Source: Patiria pectinifera
Lineage: Eukaryota > Echinodermata > Asteroidea > Valvatida > Asterinidae
NCBI GenBank assembly: GCA_029964075.1
Contig: CM057149.1
Location: forward strand, 39,204,900 to 39,268,899
Length of the DNA stretch: 64,000 bases
Direction: 5' to 3'
Shown here: positions 48,501 through 60,283 of the stretch, piece by piece
Position numbering within the stretch: the stretch's first letter is position 1
Layout: every line of letters starts with the position of its first letter
Notes under the pieces: model-generated
Databases searched by the model: none
Told to the model about the DNA's origin: nothing
The model's input: only the letters and a program-made list of their open reading frames with translations
Program-made: the position numbers and the translations under genes

Positions 48501-48657
48501 AGGCCTTGCGGTTGGTGGAAACGGCTGCGGGGCGATGCTATCTGATGAGGTGGGGAGGATGGCCGCTGAGATGATCGCTGGAGGGGAGAATTGGAATGGA
48601 GACATACCGAGGGAGATGCTGAAGGCTCAGTTCATCACACCGCCTTCAAACTTGTGA
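45528..48657 (+). CDS. FAD-dependent sarcosine/pipecolate oxidase-like, copy A (402 aa, 5 exons)
   Basis: Exons 45528-45644, 46136-46274, 46678-47238, 47656-47799 and 48410-48657; junction phases are 0, 1, 1, 1. The N-terminus is a Rossmann dinucleotide-binding fold (VGAGLWGSSAARHAS, residues 8-22), followed by ASHYDAGRNVRK and ending with a flavin-binding segment. CVCSSTPTGLPY near the C-terminus aligns with the monomeric sarcosine oxidase region whose cysteine binds FAD covalently, and GGNGCGAMLSDEVG is the typical last FAD loop. Members oxidise secondary amines or N-methyl amino acids (sarcosine, pipecolate, N-methyltryptophan), giving H2O2; the substrate here is unknown. The length suits the family. 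The C-terminus SNL is close to a peroxisomal PTS1. An in-frame stop 13 bases upstream fixes the start; unlike B and C, this copy lacks the MAADHSW extension. Confidence 0.88.
45765..46018. mobile_element. MITE-like repeat in intron 1 of copy A
   Basis: Shares ordered blocks with 50841-51179 (CTTCCAAATGG, AAAACTGA, ACTGGAAAATA, CATTTATGGAAAT, TACTGAAAAA) and ends in a G/C tract followed by GGTTACGCCACTG. Confidence 0.6.
48213..48280 (+). pseudogene. Decayed duplicate of exon 5 inside intron 4 of copy A
   Basis: After a CAG acceptor-like site, GCTTCACTCCACTATCTGCC and following bases align along about 70 positions with the start of the real exon 5 at 48410 (GTTTCAATCCAGTCTCTGTC). Shared words are CAAAACC, ATGTG, ACGCCGAC and GACTC. 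Substitutions break the family motif (the CVCSSTPTG region is not preserved). It is an exon-duplication relic about 200 bases upstream of the functional exon. Confidence 0.7.
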
Positions 48658-49370
48658 TTTTAATAATGCAATAGCTCACATATATTTCTCTTCTTTAAAG
48701 TTTCGTTATTTCGAAGTGAACCATATCGTGCACGATCGTGCACGATCATTTGCGCTTTGGGCATTTTTTTATTCGAAGCAACAAATTTGCAAGAAATCTT
48801 GCATACTTCTTTGTTCGGTTGCTACCGGTACCATACATTTTCAGACACAGAAAAAATATATATCACATTTTGGGGTCTCGTATAGGCCAATGCCAACGCA
48901 TATATTGCCAACGCATAAAGTGTGCCCGCTGAAACACTGTTTTAAAGCTACTTTCAATGATTTTCTGTGAACTTTTGGTGCAATAATTTTAAAGGGTATT
49001 TGGGATTAGTTTAATCTTCACTTTGAGTGAGTATTTCACATATAAAATGATCGAGAGCACCAAGGCAAATTATGGAGGACACCAATGTACATGCGGACAC
49101 CAAATAGCAAAATAGTATCCCACCTTGTCTGTACAATCCAAGCTTGAACAAAAATTTAAAAAGCCCCCCCAAAAAAGCCGCGTCCCCGCGTCAATTCCGG
49201 AACTTTGGTCTGACCGGCCCAAATATTGGGTTTTTTTTGGCCTTACTTGTCTGCGTGATTACCAATGTTCCTAACTGCCTTCAATACGGCACTGACAGGC
49301 AGATAACAGTGTCAAAGTACTGTGCGTCGTCTCAAAACTTGACATTATTTTAAGTCTCTGTTTACACTGC
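48658..49370. repeat. 3' flank of copy A, part of the duplicated block
   Basis: Repeated after copies B (58613-59130) and C (63322-63880): shared words include CGTGCACGATCATTT, TGCCAACGCAT, AGTGTGCCCGCTGA, TTTAATCTTCACTTTGAGTG and CTTCAATACGGCACTG. It shows that the duplicated unit extends at least 0.5-0.7 kb past the stop codon. Confidence 0.85.
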
Positions 49371-52300
49371 TAGACTTTGTTGAGTTTGTTGACTCAATTA
49401 ATGGCTTTCTGTCGATGATTGTTATCATTTTATTTTCGTGCAGTGTACATGTTAAGATAGAGGCTTACGGATAAACAGGTTCAAAGTTTAAGAGCTGTTA
49501 TAAATACAGTATCAACATTATGTCTGCATTTAATAATAAGTGACATCGCACCATCCGATGTCAAGTTATGTACATGTTTATGTTAATAAAACAGCTATTC
49601 CTTTGAATTGTGCTACTGGAGTACCGATATGCATATTCATCATGGGCGCCGCGGGGTGGGGTTCCCCCAGGGGCAAGGGGGAGGTCCCCCCCCCCCGGAA
49701 AAGACAAAAAGGAGGAGAAAAAGAAGGGAAAAAAGAGGTGTGAAATCTAGTCATAGGCCTATTGCTATTAATTTAATACAAATAACATGTGGGCGTCTGC
49801 AGGGGTGTCAATGGGGTGGGTGGGCAAATGTTCCCCGCCTATGCACTCTCAAAAAAATATCAATTGAGAATATGCTAAAGAGAGAGTGCTAAGGATTTTT
49901 TTGGGGAAAATGTGCTTTGCCCCCCCCCCCGAAAAAAAATCCTGGCGACGCTTATGATATTCATGTAACCTTTGCCCGTCCCCTGCCCCATAAAAATGTT
50001 TTCGCCCCCAGTCGCCTCCCTCCATTGGAAATGTGTTAATCGTAAAGAAATCACAAAACCAAGATGAGCGGAATTAACCTGAAGTGCCTTTTTTAAACAT
50101 TTGAAATTTGTTTTTGGTGAAAACCCTATTTTTCGCGATTGGATGTTTATTTTAACGCCCAGTGGAGTGCGTATAGCTATACTGTTGTTTGGCAATGAAT
50201 TTGATATTGATTAGCGCCCCCATTGAAAGACGGTGTCCAGTCCCCCCACTGTTTGATTTGACGGAGCCCGGATGTCCTGTGAAAAAAAACCCTTGTCTAT
50301 CTTCGAGCAGGGATATAAATTGGGCGCCCCTTCACTGTAACATCAAGTCCCCCCTCCCCCCACTCACCCCCTAGGATGAAAACCCTGCCCACATCGCTGC
50401 TGGTGAAGCTGACCTTAAAGTCGGGAAGAAATCGTTCGAAAACGTCCCCAAATCCAGGCAGTTATCTCAATTTCAAGGAATCCCCTCAAGTTGTTATTTC
50501 ACGAGTAGTTGTACGCATATCATCTAAGCATATTCCCAATTTAAGCTCTTGTTGCAAACGCTCTTGGTACACCTTCAGCTATCTCAAAGGAAAATTTCGA
50601 CGAAGATTGTTCACCGACCAAAGTGCATGGTTTTCAAGTCGGCCGATTTTGGGGGCAACAATGACGAAGCGCATAGGAGGTGATAGGAGGCGATATACTG
50701 CAATTTCTTTTTTTACTGCACACCATAATAATGGATAGGAACGTACCTTATTAACATTTATGAGGCATGAAAAGATTGGCAGATATTGCAAACACCAGTG
50801 TTACAGCTTTGGAAAATGGACGTTCTCAAGCCTTTTTTTGAGTGGTGTATCCAACTTTTAATGTCGGGGTCCGGAGGGGGGGGGGGGGGCTGGTAGTGGT
50901 ACTTATCTTCCAAATGGAGGCGCTCTTCAAAACTGACCATTATTATGCATACTGGAAAATATAAGCCGATTTTCACGGCGCATTGTAATGGTTTTGGAAG
51001 TTTTTTTCATGTCAAAACTATCTAACCATTTATGGAAATCCTATCCTATCAGATGCCGTCCTCTAACAGAGGGTGGGTGGCAGTCTCCAGGATTCGCAAT
51101 TTATGGAAATAGTTACTGAAAAAATGTATTTAAAAAAATCCAGGGGACAAGGTGCCCCCCCCCCTTGGATAAGCCACTGCTATTTTTCCAATTTCAACGA
51201 AAAATACTTAACATATCAAGACGATTTTTAGCACAAGGGAAACAAACCCTGACAGAAGATACGGTCTCGGGGAGAAATTGATTTTCAACGATTTCGCTGG
51301 CGAATTACATCCACATGTCTGTTTGCATGTTGTTTCATTCAAAATAAAGTATTACGTAACCATAAGAAATCGGCCTTCGCAACCACATGGCTGTGAAGGC
51401 CCATCATAATCGGCATGCATGAAAGAGTCTGTCTCTTTGTAGCCGACAGCAAGCACATGGCCACTCCGGGACACCGTAGTGTAGTTGTCAATTGAGGGCG
51501 CTATTCATTGTTACCTTTAAAGTCTCGTTATCCCGTACAATTTATCTCTCAAAATCAGCCCATACGTTCATGAAAGTCATCTTTAGGTAGTTACATGTAA
51601 TCTCATAAGTCAAGACGAAGGGTTTAGAGATCATCCTACCCCAGCGTAGTGAGTAGAAATTGAGAATGTTAGTGCTATTTTCTTACATGTTGCAGAGAAT
51701 TTAGTACAGTTGTTTGACCGGTTCCGCAATTTTGCCACCAGACGTAGACGCGTCAGACGATTTCCACTGCGGGTCCGGTCAAACGACTGTACTGACATGC
51801 GCTTATGCATCATCATATGCAGCTAGCCTATGTGTTGTTTTGCTTGCACATGTAGGATACATGTCATGCATGTAAATCACGGTACAAGAAATTCCTCCTG
51901 TCCTCGTATGTAGCAGCATAGCTTCCCAACCTGATTTCTATGCATTTTCATCGTTTTTATTCATATCAATTCCTTCCATATAGTGAAAACGATTCTCTCA
52001 AAACTGCTATGCCTGCACTCTTATTATATCTTTGGCCTTGAGCATTGTGTAAACACAACGTCCCCCACACAACCACACAGCGTGCGTGGACGTGGCCCAT
52101 TGCATTGTGTTATTTGTGTACAGTAATGTCCATGGATAAAAGAGCTTACTTTATTGGATGGATATTCTTTGTCTCATTTTGGTCGGGGGTTAAAATTGCC
52201 CAATCATGATGAATTTTACATTGATAGTGAGCTTATGAATCACCAAGTCTACTGTGCGATTAACAAAGTCAAATGAGGGCGCTAGCGGAAATTATGGCGA

Positions 52301-53806
52301 GTTGAAGATAGTCAGTGCAGCATAAACTGAGCGAAAAAGCGACTTTACACACACATTTAAACCAAAATTGGGGAGAACTGTGAAGTTTATCCCGGAGTTT
52401 AATCGGTTTCTTTTCTAATATAAATCACATTAACTGGAAGCATATAATATAGTCTTCATAATACTCGATTAACGACGAAAACTTTTACCGCGTTTGTTAG
52501 TTATGACAACAAAATACCCCGCTGATTCCATGTATTGTTCCAATGGGGGATGTTCGAGCGGTCGTGTGGTGCATTGGAAAGGAGCGAAAAGGAATTGATA
52601 TGATTTTCATCATGTTCACCGTTTATTGTAGCTCCTAAAGCTCCATCAAAATGATTGCTTTTCCAATTATTTACTCATTTAATACTTTCATATCATGTCA
52701 GGTTAAGCCGTGTCACTTTTGTCTTGTCTGTATTGTCTGTGTCTCGTTATAGTTTTGTTTTTCTGTCGTTATTGTTGTCTGTGAAGGCTGTTTCTTACAA
52801 GCCTCGGCTTACTTTAACAGCCCCATACTCATATTTTCTCCTGTACATAAACCAAACTTAATTTAACACTTGTTAATAACGCAGTTTACTTTAATTTATT
52901 ACATTTTTTGTGACATATTTATCGAACTTGTTATTTTGCTATGTACCAGAAATCTTATCATGATATCTCTAAAGGAGTATGAAATAAATGCTTCTTGAAT
53001 TGAATGGAAATGTAGATTATCAAGCCCATCTACCCATAGTGCTTTATCATACAGTGTTAATACTACTTTGCCCCAGATTGGACGACGACGTGCCCTCCGT
53101 AGGTAGGGAGATATATAGGGAGTCCACCTGGGCTGTACTTTGATTTATCTACTTTAATACTGCAAGGTTTTCTAAGGTGAAAAGTGTTGATTTCCTTGAT
53201 GATAAATTCTTCATTTCTGTGCTTATCCCAAATAATGCGCACACTTTACACAGACTTCATGTATTTCTTAAATGCTCATGGTAGTATATTTTGTATTTCA
53301 TTTCAGCAAAATCTTCCACCTGTCTTCCACCGTCCTTCCGTTAACCTCCGAACAACTGAACCAATATCTTCCTACATGTAGGCCTACCTGCCTTTCTGAA
53401 ACCATTCCGTTCATCAATCGACCAAACAAACCTCAGAACTCAGATCATTACTAGTTGTAAACCGGACATTCAGAAATCTTCATCCATAAATTTGCATAAG
53501 TTTATTCCAAGTTACTGAAATTCTACTCTAATTTTCTACATAATTCTGTGTAAACTGTTCCACCAATGACTGACTTTAAACCAATCGGAACCAAAACAAG
53601 GAAGTGTGATTGTACAATGGGACTTTAGTGCATGTACACCTCATCATTTCAATCCAGCTGTACACTCTTCATTATTTGAACGTCTAACACAGTCTGAGTT
53701 TGGAACTAGCTGGACAAAACTGCTTCGCATGACCAAAATGTACCATCCTGAAAAAGCTGCAATTAAACATTCTGCTAATGTTCTGTAATTTTCATGGCAA
53801 ACCAAT
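49371..53806. other. Intergenic region between copies A and B
   Basis: About 4.4 kb without a supported gene. It contains decayed G/C-tract elements (about 49648-49700, 49795-49955 and 50841-51179) and AT-rich DNA. Short open frames have no family signal. Confidence 0.45.
50841..51179. mobile_element. MITE-like repeat related to the one in copy A intron 1
   Basis: Starts near AGTGGTGTATCCAAC and ends GGATAAGCCACT, with G and C tracts just inside the ends. Internal blocks match 45765-46018. Confidence 0.55.
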
Positions 53807-56800
53807 ATGGCGGCAGATCACTCGTGGACAAGTATGGTGTACGACATTTGTATCGTTGGGGCCGGATTATGGGGTTCGTCAGCAGCCAGACACGCCTCGT
53901 TGCCTGGTCGCAAGGTGTGTCTTATTGGACCTAGCGAACCACTGGAAAAGGTAGGACATGAACCGAACCCTTAATAAGGGAATAAATATGTAGTGTTGTA
54001 GTACTCGTACTCGGTACTCGTACCCGAGTACTACTCGAGTACTTTTTTTGGAGTACTCGTACTCGTACTCGCACTCGAATGTCAAAGTACTCGTACTCGA
54101 AATGACGGTACTCGTACTAGGGCAGCAAAGTACTCGTACTCGACTTGTCGAAATTGTACTCGATCATTAAGCAGTAGCAGTACTCGGGGAAAAAAATGTT
54201 ATAGCTTCACTTACCATGGCCTTATTTTATCAATACTTTCAGTTTGAAATGGTTGATTGGGTTGTGGAGAAACCGAGATTTTCTGATTTTTCTCTGTGCA
54301 AGTCTGGACAAACACATTTAACAGCTAGCCGTGAGTGGGTCTGTATAATGGTCTGACTGGTCCTTGACAATTACGCACAATGAACCATTTGCCGTATGGC
54401 CGTATTCGGAAATGCGAGTACTCGTACTCGTACTCGGAAGTACAGGTACTCGTACTCGTACTCGTACTCGGAAGTACAAATACTCGTACTCGGAGACCCG
54501 TTCTTGTACTCGGAAGTACCAGTACTTCGTACTCGGCAACCTAAGAACTCGGCAATACTCGGTACTCGGAAAAAAATACTCACAACTACAACACTGTAAA
54601 TATGTTGTTAGCCGTTATTAAACACTGTGCTTAAGACCAGGGTTCAGTCATATCAGTCATGGACGCTGATATGGGTCATCATCAGCGCCTCCAACCCGGT
54701 CTCATAGTGCTTGATAACCACATACTTATTCCCACTGCATAAATACCTTTTGGTAAATAAAAGTAGAAGAATTGACAGAACGTTTCAAAAGGTAGAGACA
54801 TTGACAAATTTCCGACCATGTTTTGTTCGCGAATTTCAGGTAGGTTGCTATTCATGTTGTGGGGCCATTTTTATGCGGAGCGTGGGATTCTATTTTCCCT
54901 CCAAGTAAACAACCCAAGATAAAACCCTGAGAGCTATTTTGAGGGTTTTTAAATATCAAACTGACCCATTTTTCTAACACTGTTTTCATGCATGCTTTTG
55001 CCATGAAACGGGGGAGAGAAATAAGACAGCCTAAGCAAATAGTTGGCACTTTTGTGATACGCTAAGCTACCGGGCCGAGTCTTAACTATATGACTTTGTG
55101 AGCAAATGTTTTGAAACCTAAAACCATGAAAACTGTGTCGTAAAAAAAGTTTCAAATTATCAAGCTCGCATACCAATGGCATGCATGTTCTATATTTGTT
55201 GTTGGTTTGCAATGGGGCGAATCCGTGAACGGGTGGCACACCGGCTGAATGAGAATCATGTCCCGAATGCTGATTTCAGGATTGTGTCACGAGGGCAGAA
55301 TTCTAAATAATTATGACTCGGCAACATTGGAATTGAGATTCAGGATATTGTGTTTGTGTTTGTTCTGTTTTCTCGAAATAAACATCATTCACAGACTGAG
55401 CTAACACCTCATTTGGTTTGTTATAAGGCATCCGTGTTAAAAGGAATGTACAACATTTGCTTTTGCTGCAATTTTCAGAAATAAATGGATTTGGAGGATA
55501 AGTATGTTATAGAAAATATTGTTAAACTGACTTAATTCACGTTTTGGGCTTGAAGATGCTGGAAAACCAAGAAAACCTATCATATTCTTGTAGTCTTGTT
55601 CCCTGACCCCACTTAAAATGAAACGGAGCAATTAATACACTTTGGGGAATTTTAAGGTCAGAAAAAAAGTTTAGCAAGCTTGAACCCCTTCACAGGTGTG
55701 TAATCAATTGCAAAGAAAAGTCAGAATAACTAAATATGAAAAAGTAGGAACAGTTTTTGAAAAAAGCCAGTTTTCTCCAACGCTGGTCGGACGACCAGCG
55801 TTGGAAAAATACAGTTTTACTTGAAAATGACAGCACACCAGGAGCCACGGTTTTATAGGATGATTTAGACTGTCATTCCCTAACAATTCAGTAAGGTATG
55901 ACGTGATAATTTGATCATTCCGTTCTTTGATGTTTGAAAATGTTGTATCTTCCCTTTAAGAGTTTAAACACTTTTGTTGGTTCAAACGAAACACGAATGA
56001 ATGATTGACATTTAGCAAAAGCTATATTTACGAAATTCCCATTAGGGAAAAGTCTGTGGAAATTATCGGTATTCTTATTGGAAGTCTTGCAGGGCAGATT
56101 GTTTTACCTGTTTGACCTGTTTTCCAGGATCGCCCATCGCGGGACATTTTCGCCTCTCATTATGACGTCGCACGAACAGTGCGCAAATGTCAGGGAAGCA
56201 ATCACTTTCGGAGTTTGATGACAATGAGAGCTTTTAAAGGTCTTCAAGAATTGGAAGGAACCACAGGTACCGTGATGAATAAGTCTTGCTCTTGAACGAG
56301 TAAAGGCGCTCTAACGACCGCATTATTATTGACGTGTTTACATACTGCTACAGCTCAAGAAGTACCCATCATTCTATGACATGTGGCAAGTGTTCCTTTT
56401 CCCCTAACAAACTGTGTGTATCACTGAAAGCGACATTTTTAAATCTGATTATCTACTCGTTCAAATTTGTGTTGAAGACTGCTTCTGCTTTTTTGGAGAC
56501 CTCCTCCACTTATTGTTCAATCAAAGTCTCAAAATTACATGTACATGTACTGTTATTTCCTATGAAGTGAGTAAGTGGAAAAAATGAATTGAACTGAACT
56601 GAACTGAAGATCAGACCGTCATACGACGATGTAGTCTGTATTTATGAACATTTTCCTAACAATTTTTTGTGTGAATAATCTTTGAACGTGAAAACCAATT
56701 CAGGAGCTACAAGCATTTAATCTCCCTAAAGTTGGTTTCATTATGAACAGTTAGAAGTGTGTGGTGTGTGTTTACATGCATGGGCTAGGAGGTGTTCTCT

Positions 56801-58612
56801 TTGGCACAGAACAGGCAGTTATACACGTAAACAATACCCTTTTGTGGGGATGATATCAGGATGACGTATAATTTAGAATCATTAAAACATTATTATGAGC
56901 TACAATCTGGCTCTTTGGTCTTAGGCATACAACTCAACGCAGCAGCGGGTCACATCTTCTATGGAAAGGATATCGAAAGCAAAATGGCGCCAATAGCCAA
57001 GGAAGAAGGGGTTCTCTTGACGGCAGAGGGCGTCCATCAAAGGTATCCATTTTTGGACACAAGCCGATATGGCGACACCGCCATGTTGTTCCCAATTAAC
57101 GGTGGCCACGCAAACCCTCGAATGATCGTTCATGCGGAACAAAAGGCAGCCACACTGCAAGGTTGTGATATCTTCGATGACGTGGTTGAGTCGGTGGGGG
57201 AGTCGGGGAGCCACACTCACCGTCACGGCGAGCCAGTAATGAGGGTTTTGACTAAAAATGGGCGCCATCTCTTGGCCAAGAAGGTGTTACTGTGCACGGG
57301 CGCGTTCACACAGCTCAAGGATCTTCTACCGCCCTCTACGGAACTGGATTTTGGAATTGACGGGACGTTCACAGTTCGACTGGAGGTTGGGGAAGACGAT
57401 TTGGAGAAGCTTCGCAGCATGCCTACTATGACATCGTTCACAGACCCTGAATGGAACTGTTACATGCTTCCGCCGATAAAGTACCCGGATGGTAAGGCCA
57501 AAGGTCATATTTACAGAAACGGGAATCTTCTATGCACATTTGAATACAACTAAATTATTAAAATTGCTTCGAAAATGTTCCCATACGAAACAGCCGTTTT
57601 CCATAGAAAATACAGATACCCAATTTTGAAATGATTTTGTACCATCCTAAATGCCAACAAATTTCCGTTCCAATTGCACACATGGGTAAGGGAATTCCAA
57701 AGTTCCATTAGCGCCCCGAATAAATCGGTATTGAAACAGTGTCATCCCAAATAAATTAATCCGACGATTGAAAGCTACGATACAAAATAGCCGTTTTCCA
57801 TATACGAATACCCAATTTGGAAATGATTTTGTACCATCCTAAATACCTGAACAATGTTGCCATGGCGTAAACATGTGAGACCACAGTATCCGGACAAAGT
57901 TGACGGATGTTGATTTAAAGGTTTTGACAATTTCATATTCCTGATCTTAAGTCTTTTTCAAAATGATATAGGATTTCTTAGTAACTGAAACAATATCATC
58001 TTCATTCTGCCAGGGAAATACTACGTCAAGATAGGACCATTAAACCAGGACCAGCGGAGACTGACTAGCCTCAAGGAAGTCAAAGACTGGTTTCTGTCTA
58101 AGCCCGATCCGAAGTTGGTGGAAAAGTACAGAGATTTGCTTTTGAGTATCGTTAAAGGTAAGAACCTGGTGCTTTTAAAGGGGTTGTCGGCAAAATTCAG
58201 TATTAAACTTGATATTCTTACATAGATTACTGGACTATCAAAATATAAGATTACTGCTCCTGAAATTCCTTTGGTTTACAATATAAAGCAATCACCCACT
58301 GCCTTAAATGACTTTCCTTAAAACAACTAATAAACAGCATTCATTTCTGTTGTCCATTTCGTAGGTTTCAATCCAGTCTCTGTCAAAGCCGATATGTGCG
58401 TATGTTCACGCACGCCGACTGGACTCCCCTACTGTGATATGGTATCGCCCAGACTAGGCCTTGCGATTGGTGGAAACGGCTGTGGGGCGATGCTATCTGA
58501 TGAGGTGGGGAGGATGGCCGCTGAGATGATCGCTGGAGGGGAGAATTGGAATGGAGACATACCGAGGGAGATGCTGAAGGCTCAGTTCATCACACCGCCT
58601 TCAAACTTGTGA
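53807..58612 (+). CDS. FAD-dependent sarcosine/pipecolate oxidase-like, copy B (413 aa, 5 exons)
   Basis: Exons 53807-53950, 56128-56266, 56925-57491, 58014-58157 and 58365-58612, with the same junction phases as copy A. The start MAADHSW adds nine residues before the Rossmann strand relative to copy A. FAD motif VGAGLWGSSAARH and the CVCSRTPTGLPY flavin-linking region are intact. Exon 3 carries a two-codon insertion (HTHRHGEP against HTHGEP). ASHYDVARTVRKC differs from the GR found at this place in copy A. Exon 5 is almost identical to exon 5 of copy A, whereas exons 2 and 4 resemble copy C, hinting at exchange between copies. Intron 1 contains the TACTCG repeat block and a TTAA element. Ends PSNL as in the other copies. 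Confidence 0.88.
53973..54740. repeat. (TACTCG)n-rich insertion in intron 1 of copy B
   Basis: Blocks of GTACTC/GAGTAC units at about 54000-54180 and 54415-54590 are enclosed by AATAAGGGAATAAATATG on the left and ACTTATTCCCACTGCATAAA on the right, the same outer sequences as the foldback at 362-616. A dispersed element of this family seems to have expanded a simple repeat inside. Confidence 0.65.
55437..55959. mobile_element. TTAA-flanked MITE, copy 2
   Basis: Bounded by TTAA at both ends, with inverted termini (AAAGGAATGTACAACATTTG and ATGTTGTATCTTCCCTTTAA). The centre has a strong palindrome CCAACGCTGGTCGGACGACC plus its continuation. Homologous to 14583-15112. Confidence 0.75.
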
Positions 58613-59130
58613 TTTTAATAATGCACTCGCTCATTCTTCTTTAGAGTTTCGTTATTTTGAAATGAACCATCGTGCACGATCATTTATGCTTTGGGCATTG
58701 TTTTCGTTCAAAGCAACACAATTGCAAGAAATCTTGCATACTTTCTCTTTTCGGTTGCTACCATACATTAAAAAAAAACAGAATTTGTTTTTCACATTTT
58801 TGGGTCAGATATTGGCCAATGCCAACGCATGCATTGCCAACCCATGAAGTGTGCCCGCTGACACACAGTTTTAAAGCCACCTTCAATGATTCTTTTATGT
58901 GAACCTTTTGATGCAATAATTGTATAGGGTATTTAGGATTAGTTTAATCTTCACTTTGAGTGAGTATTTCACATATAAATTGGTTGTTAATACTTGTCCG
59001 CGTTATTGCCAATGTTCCTAATTGCCTTCAATACGGCACTGTCAGGCAGTGTCAAAGTATTGTGCGTCGCCTCAAAACTTGACTTCTTTTAAGCCTCTGT
59101 GTACAAATGTTAGACTTTGTTACAGTTTGT
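58613..59130. repeat. 3' flank of copy B, part of the duplicated block
   Basis: Collinear with 48658-49370 and 63322-63880, with small deletions. Confidence 0.85.
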
Positions 59131-59242
59131 TGACTCAAAATATCTCACCGTCAATGATTGTAATTGTGACGAGTCGTTTTATAGAGACTATTGAGGGAAC
59201 GGCAACTGGGTGGACTTCTTATTCAAATGGTGATTTATTTGA

Positions 59243-59300
59243 TACCTGTAGCACGAAGACAAAAATGTATATGTTGTCAGTTCTTCGCATGACAAGGTAA
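59243..59300. repeat. 58-bp direct repeat, first copy
   Basis: TACCTGTAGCACGAAGACAA through TTCGCATGACAAGGTAA. The second copy at 59808-59865 differs by about one base; 507 bases lie between them. Confidence 0.88.
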
Positions 59301-59807
59301 TAATATAAATGAAACAATGTTTAGACTTTAAATCAAAAAGTTAACGTTTGACATTAAGTAAATAATCTAGTAATGCGAATTAGGCTATTTACACAATTTA
59401 CAAGCAGTTGGAAATAATATAAATGTAAATGAAGACTTGAAAATCCCGCCCAAACTGTTCTGGGGACCGCCATCTTGCATTTGCCCCGAGTAAATCAAAC
59501 AAAGTAACGGAAATGTCACTGTAACAAATCAAGGAACATCAAACTTACAGTTAATTAATTAAGACGCTAAAAGGAAAATGGGAATAAAGTATAATCTGAA
59601 ATACAACATTTATCGGTGTCGGACCTAATGTTTTGGAATTGACTCATCGGAGATCGTTGTTTTCTAAGCAAAATATCTACTCTCTAAGTTATCATTGTAC
59701 ATGACGAAATCATTACAAACATGATAAGCTTAGACTTAATATAGGATATATCTAAACTAGAGTATAAAGTACAGTTAAATAAGAAATGGAAATAATCAAA
59801 CAGTCAT

Positions 59808-59865
59808 TACCTGTAGCACGAAGACAAAAATGTACATGTTGTCAGTTCTTCGCATGACAAGGTAA
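59808..59865. repeat. 58-bp direct repeat, second copy
   Basis: Same orientation as the first copy at 59243. The pair could be the ends of a small TRIM-like element or a local duplication. Confidence 0.88.
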
Positions 59866-60283
59866 TGACGAAGCCCGCGAAAATAATTTAACAAGGCGGA
59901 ACCGCCGAGGGCGCTACACAAAAGCTACATTGCGTAACATGTCGACACAAAAGAATTAAAGGGGGGGGTATCTTAAACTCGATTACATTTAAAGTAACAT
60001 TATGTACACTTGTCACATAATCAAACTGCATTCAATAAATGTTCATTGACATAGAATGGCCAAATGACAATATTGGCTCATGCGTAATGTACATGTTACA
60101 TAATCAGTGTCTGTCGCTCCGTTATTTGTACATCGGACTTTATCACAAATATTCTGCTCAGTGCCACAATCTGAGGTGAGAGGTAGAGACCAATACAGAA
60201 TGCCTATAGCTTCGCATGACCAAAGTTCACAATCCGCAAAAGCTGCAAGCAAATGAGCTCTGTAATGTTGACGGTAAACCATA

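Larger units (their letters stand above)
59131..60283. other. Intergenic region between copies B and C
   Basis: Contains a pair of 58-bp direct repeats at 59243-59300 and 59808-59865 and then the short promoter-proximal stretch shared with copy B (CGCATGACCAAA, AAAAGCTGCAA, TTCTGTAAT-like). No gene is supported. Confidence 0.5.

Noticed and set aside
56861-56924. Open frame extension upstream of copy B exon 3 as coding
   Set aside because: The homologous boundary in copies A and C is a splice acceptor at the same codon position (TTAG, TTTTCAG, TATAG), so the extension is intron.
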